Below, piece after piece: positions 5,572 through 10,782 of a DNA stretch of 10,782 nucleotides (the stretch's first letter is position 1; each line of letters starts with the position of its first letter). The translations under genes were made by a program, and so were the position numbers. The stretch lies in NCBI GenBank assembly GCA_964503525.1, contig CAZCZY010000050.1:1-10782 (forward strand). Reading direction: 5' to 3'. This stretch comes from CAZCZY01 sp964503525. GTDB taxonomy: Bacteria; Patescibacteriota; JAUYIX01. The notes under the pieces were generated by a model, which saw only the letters and a list, made by a program, of their open reading frames with translations, was not told where the DNA came from and did not search any database.

Positions 5572-6184
5572 ACAATTGCCTAAATTTCGCGATAATATCG
5601 TCTTCTCCTTGCTCGTCGACGATTTCCCAGGCACGCAGGTAGTCGGGCGACTTTTTATCGTGCTCTTTGACGATCGCTAGCCTTTGCGGCACTTTGAGAA
5701 ATTCGAGATAAATCTTTTTAAGCACTGCGTGCACGACGACGTGGTTCCTGCAGAGCATTGTCTCTGTTGGAAATAGTTTGAGCAGAATATCTTTAGCGGG
5801 GATTTTTTGCTTGCTATCGCTGATGAGGCGGTGCAGGAGTTCGTGCGTCAGTATATCAACAAATTCATCAGGAGTTTTTGTGCTACTAATGATCATCGGC
5901 GAACTAATCGCGTTTTTGATCCTTCCTACAACAAAGACATCAATTGTGGTTTGATAGAAATCTAACTGTAGGGTTTCCTGCATGTATGTGAGCACTGGCG
6001 CTCGCTCGTGCCAGGATATTTTATATTCTTTTATATTGTTCAGGATTGTTTCGGCGTTGTTATACGTCACACCTTCTGGCTGAATGTCTTTTTCTAGTTC
6101 CAGCTCAAAAAGAGATCGGAAAAAAGGATCTAAAAGCCGGCTGTACTGGATTCTAATTTCTGGACTTTCTATATTTCTTTGCAT
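5561..6184 (-). CDS. putative HExxH zinc metallopeptidase, unrecognised family
   Basis: A 207-residue protein that I cannot place in a named family. HELLH (114-118) within FVDILTHELLHRL is a good zincin HExxH motif: the flanking hydrophobic pattern suits a helix carrying two zinc-binding histidines and a catalytic glutamate. A downstream third ligand could be E141, H148 or H152. There is no signal peptide or membrane segment, so it should be cytosolic. The ATG at 6184 has no Shine-Dalgarno sequence and lies close behind a -10-like box, suggesting a very short leader. Its 3' end overlaps the nucleotidyltransferase gene by 11 bp, so the two are almost certainly an operon and may work together. 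Peptidase activity is inferred only from the motif. Confidence 0.7.
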   Translation of the reverse strand: MQRNIESPEIRIQYSRLLDPFFRSLFELELEKDIQPEGVTYNNAETILNNIKEYKISWHERAPVLTYMQETLQLDFYQTTIDVFVVGRIKNAISSPMIISSTKTPDEFVDILTHELLHRLISDSKQKIPAKDILLKLFPTETMLCRNHVVVHAVLKKIYLEFLKVPQRLAIVKEHDKKSPDYLRAWEIVDEQGEDDIIAKFRQLYES

Positions 6185-6200
6185 AAATAGCGTTTATTGC

Positions 6201-6231
6201 ATTCTATCTTAATAACGCAAATTTGAGACAA
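6201..6231 (-). promoter_or_regulatory. promoter candidate for the HExxH/nucleotidyltransferase operon
   Basis: On the minus strand TTGTCT (6231-6226) and TAGAAT (6206-6201) are separated by 19 bases. The -10 matches five of six positions, but the spacing is longer than ideal. Transcription would begin about ten bases before the ATG at 6184. Confidence 0.4.
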
Positions 6232-6350
6232 CATTTTAAAATGACAAGAAGCGGCTGGACCAGCTTTCTTAGTTTGCATTATGCACTACTTGTTAATTTC
6301 CCAGTCAAAATACGAGTTGTCCCCAGTCTGCCACAAATTCTTAATGTTTT

Positions 6351-6396
6351 TTTAATGATTAATGTCGTATCTCTATACTAATTTATAAAATATGCT
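6351..6396 (+). promoter_or_regulatory. promoter region candidate for the glycosyltransferase operon
   Basis: Two -10-like boxes precede the first glycosyltransferase: TATACT (6374-6379), with TTTAAT 17 bases upstream (6351-6356), and TATGCT (6391-6396), whose start point would leave only about eight bases of leader. The surroundings are very AT-rich, so neither is certain. No Shine-Dalgarno sequence precedes the ATG at 6411. Confidence 0.35.
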
Positions 6397-6410
6397 ATTT
6401 AACATGGTAT

Positions 6411-7136
6411 ATGCCCATAACTCCGAACGAACTTCTAAAGCCTGATCAAAAAGTATGCTTTGTTATGCCGGTTCATGGCCATGATGCTAGGCCATTGCTC
6501 GTGGAGATTGTCAAAGAGTTCCCTGACGCAACATTTATCGTAGTGCAGGATGGCCCCTCATCACGCAATTACCAATTTACAAACTGCAAAGTAATTCAGC
6601 ATACAAAAAATCTCGGCCTCGCTACTTCACTTGTGGATGGGTATGAAGCGTCTACGCACTCACAGGCCGATTATGTGGTAAGGATAGATGCGGACGGGGA
6701 ATACCCAGTTATTGCGGTAAAACGCCTTTTGCAGGCACTGCTTATGACTCCGGACGCACACGGTGGATTTGTTGACATACGCCGGACGATTCACTCAAAT
6801 GGCTTAATTGATTTTGCGTTCAACCGTGTCTTTGGGCTAATTGAGGGCTTGTTGATTTACGGTCGGCCATTTGGACAACACTCCCCAGGCTTGCAAATTT
6901 ATCGACCACAGGCAATTCTTGGCTTTCTAAACCCAGCAAGAAAATTCATCAATCGCAATAATCTTCGATGGGGATTGGATATTTTGACTCTAAAATTCGC
7001 GCTTAGAGACGGACGGATCTTGAGACTTCAGATCAGTCCTCAGAAGTGGCGAGAGCGGCGACCTTTTATGAAAATATTAATGCAGGCGATATCTGCAGCC
7101 CGAGTCTTGAGCCTAAGCTCGGAACATAATGCTTAG
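6411..7136 (+). CDS. family 2 glycosyltransferase
   Basis: A 241-residue GT-A-fold glycosyltransferase resembling dolichyl/polyprenyl-phosphate sugar synthases. KVCFVMPVHGHD (14-25) begins the nucleotide-binding fold, NLGLATSLVDGYEAS (67-81) is the typical helix segment, and DAD (93-95) in RIDADGEYP is the metal/nucleotide-sugar-binding DxD. The C-terminal WRERRPFM resembles the ERRP-type segment seen in this group. No transmembrane segments are evident, so it would act on the inner face of the membrane using a lipid or glycan acceptor. The ATG at 6411 is preferred because the ATG at 6404 leads to an early stop. It is the first gene of a plus-strand operon and overlaps the next gene by eight bases. 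Donor and acceptor are unknown. Confidence 0.85.
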   Translation: MPITPNELLKPDQKVCFVMPVHGHDARPLLVEIVKEFPDATFIVVQDGPSSRNYQFTNCKVIQHTKNLGLATSLVDGYEASTHSQADYVVRIDADGEYPVIAVKRLLQALLMTPDAHGGFVDIRRTIHSNGLIDFAFNRVFGLIEGLLIYGRPFGQHSPGLQIYRPQAILGFLNPARKFINRNNLRWGLDILTLKFALRDGRILRLQISPQKWRERRPFMKILMQAISAARVLSLSSEHNA

Positions 7137-7875
7137 AGTTCTTTACCGTTTCTGCCAGAAAGATAATCTAGCAGTTCGGCCAAAATTTTATTCGAAGGAA
7201 AAGTGTCTACTAAATTTTCTAGAGGCCTTGCATGCCAAGAAAGCCTATACTTTCTTATTCTTGACTGATGGACCGTGTCCTGCAGCCGTTTCACACATAG
7301 CTAAAAGCCAGGGAGAATTATTGTCTTTCAGCAATATAGGAAACTCTGCAACTTTTTGGCAAGCGTATAAGCTAGCAATATCCTACGATGAAAATGACCT
7401 GATCTATTTTGTTGAGGATGACTATGTTCATACTCGTGACGCAATATTAAAACTTACGGAGTGCGATGAAGAAATTGGGAGAGCATCCTATATCACACTG
7501 TATGACCATCCAGTCAGGTATTTGAGAAATTTTTCGGGTGGTGTTGATATCCCCCATTATGATTCTCAAATTTACAAAAGCAGTAAACATGAATGGCGGC
7601 CACAAGAATCTACGTGCATGACTTTTGCTGCGCGTGTAAAAGTATTGCGTAAAGACTTCGATCTTTTCAAGCAAAACGTCGTAGGCATGGATAAGCCAAA
7701 GGACCGTGAGCTCTTCCGTCATTTGCAGGGACTGAGTGGATATGAACGAAATTCAAATAAACACTTACTGATTGGTCCTCTGCCAAGTTTGGCCACGCAT
7801 TGCCACATGCCATGGCTTGCACCGAGAGTCAAATGGAGTGAAGTGATTGAAAGACCAGACGCAAACAGACTATGA
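7129..7875 (+). CDS. GT-A-like predicted glycosyltransferase with EDD motif
   Basis: A 248-residue protein that is probably a glycosyltransferase of GT-A type but outside the standard GT2 pattern. AYTFLFLTDGP (39-49) looks like the first strand and loop of the fold. GNSATFWQAYKLA (71-83) precedes LIYFVEDDYVH (91-101), whose EDD takes the place of the usual DxD metal site. The C-terminal LPSLATHCHMPWLAPRVKW (near 220-240) is a distinctive conserved-looking block. The ATG at 7129 overlaps the end of the previous gene by eight bases, and the stop overlaps the next start (ATGA), so translation is coupled on both sides. The function is inferred from the motif and from the three other glycosyltransferases in the operon. 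Confidence 0.7.
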   Translation: MLRVLYRFCQKDNLAVRPKFYSKEKCLLNFLEALHAKKAYTFLFLTDGPCPAAVSHIAKSQGELLSFSNIGNSATFWQAYKLAISYDENDLIYFVEDDYVHTRDAILKLTECDEEIGRASYITLYDHPVRYLRNFSGGVDIPHYDSQIYKSSKHEWRPQESTCMTFAARVKVLRKDFDLFKQNVVGMDKPKDRELFRHLQGLSGYERNSNKHLLIGPLPSLATHCHMPWLAPRVKWSEVIERPDANRL

Positions 7876-9071
7876 AATACTTTACGCGCCTCGTCATTAT
7901 TGATGGAAATCTACAAGATACGTTTGGCCACGCTTACGAGTTTGCAGGTGCACTTCGCGCGGAATTAGCACCCTCCATGAAGTTAGCAATCGTTGCTAAT
8001 AAAAGATCTAGCCTGCGTCTGCGCGAGGAATTGCATGTGGAGCCAGTAGGGGTTTCGGTGAGCACATTCTTTCCCGACGATAAAGGTGGCCATCTTTTAC
8101 TTAAGGACTTAATGCACCTTAAGGATAAACTTAATTTAGGTCCTAATGATTTGCTTCTTTTTACCAGCGCGCATGCAAGGATCGCAAATGGCTTGGCAAA
8201 GTTTTATCACACCATGGAATCTCAGCATGCCCCCAAATCGGCACTTTGGATTCACCAATTGTACCCACCATACCCTGATTATAGTTGCTCAATATTGCCT
8301 ATAGCGCGCAGGAAAGAAATAGCACAACTAACAACCGCGCTACGCTCCTTGCCATCTGACCTCATACATTTGTTCTGTACCCCATCGAAAAGTTTGCAGA
8401 TCTCATTAAGTAAGGCCAGTGCGCGTAGAATTGCCCCTTTACCGTTGCCATACCGGGATATCGTAAAAATGCAACCCCCGCCTAGGCATGTTGGCAGAAT
8501 TCATTTTGGTTTTTTTGGTGATAATCGGTACGAAAAAGGACTATTACGATTGCTTGAGATGCTTGACCAATATCCGAGCCTGCTCGATGGTTTTAAATTT
8601 ACAATTCAAGTTATGCCCCCACGCGGTTATCCCAGAAGAGAATTGCTAAGACTTAAAAAGCTATTGCGAAATTTAGCTGTACATCCTGAGATCAGATTCA
8701 TTGACGGGATGATGCCCGGTAAGGTGCTAAACAATAATATCATCAAATGTGATGCGGTCGTCCTGCCGTATTTTGCTGAATCATACGATAAACGAGTCTC
8801 AGGAATTTTTATACAGGCGCAACGACTTGGGTTACCGGCGCTCGTGTCTAACAAAACTTGGATGGCAGACGAGATAAAAAAAGGGGGGTCTGGCATAATA
8901 ATTCGCGGTGATGCTTCCCCTAGTAACATACGGCATGGACTTAGCACATTTGCCGCACGTCATGCTGAATTTGTAGACGGGACCAGGGCTACGTCCAAAA
9001 CATATGCGGTTAATCACTCTGTACATGCATTTATTAAAGTACTAACAAAGAATTGCTATGCGAAAACCTGA
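7872..9071 (+). CDS. GT-B (family 4-like) glycosyltransferase
   Basis: A 399-residue two-domain protein of GT4 type. The N-terminal half begins with an acceptor-side segment, LVIIDGNLQDTFGHAYEF (7-24). The C-terminal donor domain starts near 208 with IHFGFFGDNRYEKGL, where K222 fits the positively charged phosphate-binding position. YFAESYDKRVSGIFIQAQ and RLGLPALVSN (300-327) match the E-x7-E-like and GLP segments of the family, although the usual EGFG is altered to YDKRVSG. No membrane spans are seen. The start overlaps the previous stop by four bases (ATGA), and the 3' end overlaps the next gene by 14 bases. It probably transfers a sugar from a nucleotide donor in assembly of a surface glycan. 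The substrate is unknown. Confidence 0.8.
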   Translation: MKYFTRLVIIDGNLQDTFGHAYEFAGALRAELAPSMKLAIVANKRSSLRLREELHVEPVGVSVSTFFPDDKGGHLLLKDLMHLKDKLNLGPNDLLLFTSAHARIANGLAKFYHTMESQHAPKSALWIHQLYPPYPDYSCSILPIARRKEIAQLTTALRSLPSDLIHLFCTPSKSLQISLSKASARRIAPLPLPYRDIVKMQPPPRHVGRIHFGFFGDNRYEKGLLRLLEMLDQYPSLLDGFKFTIQVMPPRGYPRRELLRLKKLLRNLAVHPEIRFIDGMMPGKVLNNNIIKCDAVVLPYFAESYDKRVSGIFIQAQRLGLPALVSNKTWMADEIKKGGSGIIIRGDASPSNIRHGLSTFAARHAEFVDGTRATSKTYAVNHSVHAFIKVLTKNCYAKT

Positions 9072-9906
9072 AGTAACTATAGCTCTACCAACATTCAACA
9101 GAAGTCATTTTCTTAAGTCGTCAATTCCCAGCGTCCTCTCACAATCCATGACGAATTTTGAATTACTAATTTTGGATGACGCCTCCACCAGGAAAACTAG
9201 GGCGGTCGTAGAGTCTTTTCGCGATAAGCGCATACGTTATTATAGGAACCAAAAAAATATTGGGATGCTAGCAAACTGGAATCGCAGTATAAAATTATCA
9301 CGCGGTCAATATTTGTTGATTCTTGGAGATGATGATGCTCTCGCATCAGATTTTTTGGCGACATCCCTCAAAGCATTTAAACGCTATCCTCGGCTAGGTT
9401 TTACTTTTTCGCATTGTAATAAAATTGATCTTAACGGTCATGTCATTAAGCGCTGGGGAAATAATTTTCCTCCTGCTGGACGGCTGACAAGTAAAGAATA
9501 TCTGATTTCGACAATTCGATTCGAGTCCAACCTTACTAACTCCACAACAACGCTATTACGAAAGGAAGCGCTAGTTAAGACAGGTGGATTTAAAGCAGAA
9601 TATGGTGCCAATACATTTGACTTCAATAAATGGATCAAAATTGCCGAAAACTTTGATGTTTATTTCATAGACAGAGTACTGGCAAACTATCGAGTGCATC
9701 CGGAGCAATTCACTAATCTGCATTGGTACCGTTCTCGACGTCAAACCGGTAAGATAGGCACGTATTTAGAAATAATCGGTACTGCAGCGTATTTGCTAAA
9801 ATCGCAACAACTGACTATTCCCGAGCGCGCAAATGTAGCACGCAAAGTGGTCGAGATAGATAAAAAACTGTCCGTACTCTTAAAGATGATAATTCCAGAA
9901 TTATAA
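9058..9906 (+). CDS. family 2 glycosyltransferase
   Basis: A 282-residue classical GT2 enzyme. VTIALPTFNRSHFLKSSI (6-23) and LLILDDAST (36-44) form the nucleotide-binding half, NIGMLANWN (67-75) follows, and LGDDD (89-93) carries the metal-binding aspartates. The later FDFNKWIKIAE segment (near 187-197) and NYRVHPEQFT are typical of the acceptor side of rhamnosyl- or galactosyl-transferase-like GT2 proteins. The start at 9058 overlaps the previous gene by 14 bases, and no clear Shine-Dalgarno sequence is present, so coupling is likely. It is the fourth glycosyltransferase in a row, which points to synthesis of an oligosaccharide repeat or glycoconjugate. Confidence 0.88.
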   Translation: MRKPEVTIALPTFNRSHFLKSSIPSVLSQSMTNFELLILDDASTRKTRAVVESFRDKRIRYYRNQKNIGMLANWNRSIKLSRGQYLLILGDDDALASDFLATSLKAFKRYPRLGFTFSHCNKIDLNGHVIKRWGNNFPPAGRLTSKEYLISTIRFESNLTNSTTTLLRKEALVKTGGFKAEYGANTFDFNKWIKIAENFDVYFIDRVLANYRVHPEQFTNLHWYRSRRQTGKIGTYLEIIGTAAYLLKSQQLTIPERANVARKVVEIDKKLSVLLKMIIPEL

Positions 9907-9911
9907 AAAAC

Positions 9912-10439
9912 ATGATCACAAAGGCAGAATCCGACTACCTCAATAAGATCCCGGAAGCAAAAAAAGCTAAGCTTGCACCATATGATCCTGCGGTTCGAGT
10001 CGTAGCAGAAAAAATCAAAGTTAAGGCACAAAGGGCCACTGGATTAGAGGTGTTATTCATGGGCGCGTCAGCGCTAGGCATTTTTGGACAAAACGATATT
10101 GATTTATACGTCCTATGTGAACCCACGCTATTCGAGGAAATGAAGTCCAAGATGATATTGGCATTTGGCCAACCCGTCAGTACTAGTCCCGGCTCCATAA
10201 AGTGGGCTTTTATTCAGGCAGGATTTGACGTTGAACTTTATCTAACCAATCCTCACTCGGCGCCCATGCGGAGGCAAATCAAAGTGTTCAGCATTATAAA
10301 AAATGCCCCCTCATTGCAAAAGGAATATGAGAGCATCAAGCTAGGTTCGGTCGGCGTAACATTTCGGGAATATCAACGGCGCAAATATGAATTTTATAAC
10401 AAAATACTTGCAACAACTGATTCCGTTACGTCGAAATAA
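9912..10439 (+). CDS. GrpB-like nucleotidyltransferase-fold protein
   Basis: A 175-residue protein with a nucleotidyltransferase core. GASALGIFG (51-59) and DID (62-64) make the GSx...DxD motif, and DVE (106-108) in FDVELYL gives the third acid. The overall layout, including the C-terminal REYQRRKYEFYNKIL helix, recalls the GrpB/UPF0157 family, whose reaction is not established. It begins five bases after the last glycosyltransferase and shares its AT-rich codon use, so it is probably part of that operon, though it lacks a visible ribosome binding site. It could activate a precursor for the glycan or be unrelated cargo. Confidence 0.68.
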   Translation: MITKAESDYLNKIPEAKKAKLAPYDPAVRVVAEKIKVKAQRATGLEVLFMGASALGIFGQNDIDLYVLCEPTLFEEMKSKMILAFGQPVSTSPGSIKWAFIQAGFDVELYLTNPHSAPMRRQIKVFSIIKNAPSLQKEYESIKLGSVGVTFREYQRRKYEFYNKILATTDSVTSK

Positions 10440-10468
10440 AAATGGCTGACGCGCGTTCGCTATCAGCC
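10438..10468 (-). terminator. intrinsic terminator of the S66 peptidase gene
   Basis: GGCTGA (10444-10449) pairs with TCAGCC (10463-10468), and an inner GCG/CGC pairs 10451-10453 with 10458-10460. On the minus strand the hairpin is followed by ATTTTT (10443-10438). It lies six bases after the S66 stop. There is no T tract in the plus direction, so it serves mainly the minus strand. Confidence 0.7.
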
Positions 10469-10473
10469 TTGGG

Positions 10474-10782
10474 TTAATGTGTCAGGATTTTGAGCGTCGG
10501 CCTTTCTTCGGTAGCCACAATCTCAACTTCCCCACCGATCGGTACGGTAATCCGCGGATCCGTGTGCCCAAATTCTACGTCGGCGATCACAGGTAGACGT
10601 GTCAGTTCGGGCTTGGAATTGATGATCTGCCTGAGTAAGTCGCGCGACATCGCTGTCTTACGCTGAAATCGCCCGATCACCAGTCCCCGAACCCCAAAAA
10701 ATCCGCGTTGCTGTACGAGCGACTGAATGTATCGCTCAAAAAGCTCGGGTGTTGCCGTGTCATCATCTTCGGCAAAAATGAC
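10474..10782 (-). CDS. S66 family peptidase (LD-carboxypeptidase/MccF-like), 3' part
   Basis: Only the last 102 residues are visible; the gene continues past the right edge. The frame is open through the edge, so the GTG at 10680 is internal, not the start. The segment VIFAEDDDTATPELFERYI carries the catalytic glutamate (fifth visible residue). LPVIADVEFGHTDPRITVP carries the catalytic histidine (H73 of the visible part) and is the family hallmark, followed by IGGEVEI. The catalytic serine lies in the missing N-terminal half. S66 members cut tetrapeptide cross-linking stems in peptidoglycan recycling (LdcA) or inactivate microcin-C-like compounds (MccF). The spacing here resembles the MccF-like branch, but this cannot be decided from the C-terminus alone. 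Confidence 0.88.
   Translation of the reverse strand, partial: VIFAEDDDTATPELFERYIQSLVQQRGFFGVRGLVIGRFQRKTAMSRDLLRQIINSKPELTRLPVIADVEFGHTDPRITVPIGGEVEIVATEERPTLKILTH

Noticed and set aside
6246..6270. Imperfect palindrome between the divergent operons
   Set aside because: It pairs AAGAA/TTCTT and GCTG/CAGC but has no following T tract and no recognised operator pattern, so neither terminator nor regulator site can be claimed.
1..10782. CRISPR array or other tandem repeats
   Set aside because: No regularly spaced repeats were seen on either strand; the only clear repeat is the inverted IS end.

Overview
The window looks like part of a small-genome, uncultivated-type bacterium, most likely of the Candidate Phyla Radiation/Patescibacteria. 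This is inferred from tightly packed and overlapping genes, compact enzyme versions, an rve-type transposase fragment of the style common in Parcubacteria (ending ...MYPLCTFA), and several genes that appear leaderless. No ribosomal RNA marker is present, so the placement stays tentative. TGA works as a normal stop here.

Left part (1-4800). A 4.27 kb segment (380-4648) is bracketed by two degenerate copies of the same insertion-sequence 3' end, in inverted orientation (246-379 and 4649-4782, 134 aligned bases with 19 mismatches by hand count, no gaps). Inside lie a compact glutamate-cysteine-ligase-like enzyme (GCS2 family), an M14-type zinc amidohydrolase of the succinylglutamate desuccinylase/aspartoacylase family, tryptophan 2,3-dioxygenase (TDO), tRNA-Trp(CCA) and, convergent to them, tryptophanyl-tRNA synthetase. 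Both insertion-sequence ends finish with TTGACA pointing into the segment. Each is followed at 16-17 bp by a -10-like box, so the remnants may supply promoters, one of them for trpS.

The most unusual point is a tryptophan-centred module. The last codons and the TAG stop of the TDO gene lie inside the 5' end of the tRNA-Trp gene (10 bp overlap), with trpS facing it across two back-to-back terminators. The same amino acid is thus degraded, carried and charged by three adjacent loci, and tRNA processing would remove the dioxygenase stop codon.

Middle (4800-6410). A two-gene minus-strand operon encodes an HExxH putative metallopeptidase and a nucleotidyltransferase, overlapping by 11 bp.

Right part (6411-10439). 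A plus-strand operon of four overlapping glycosyltransferase-type genes (two GT2, one GT-A-like with an EDD motif, one GT4/GT-B) is followed by a GrpB-like nucleotidyltransferase. This is probably a surface polysaccharide or glycoconjugate locus. At the right edge a minus-strand S66 (LD-carboxypeptidase/MccF-like) peptidase gene is cut by the window.

The gcs2-like, TDO and trpS genes are visibly GC-richer and carry Shine-Dalgarno sequences. The M14, HExxH/nucleotidyltransferase and glycosyltransferase genes are AT-richer and mostly lack them, giving a mosaic of two gene classes.
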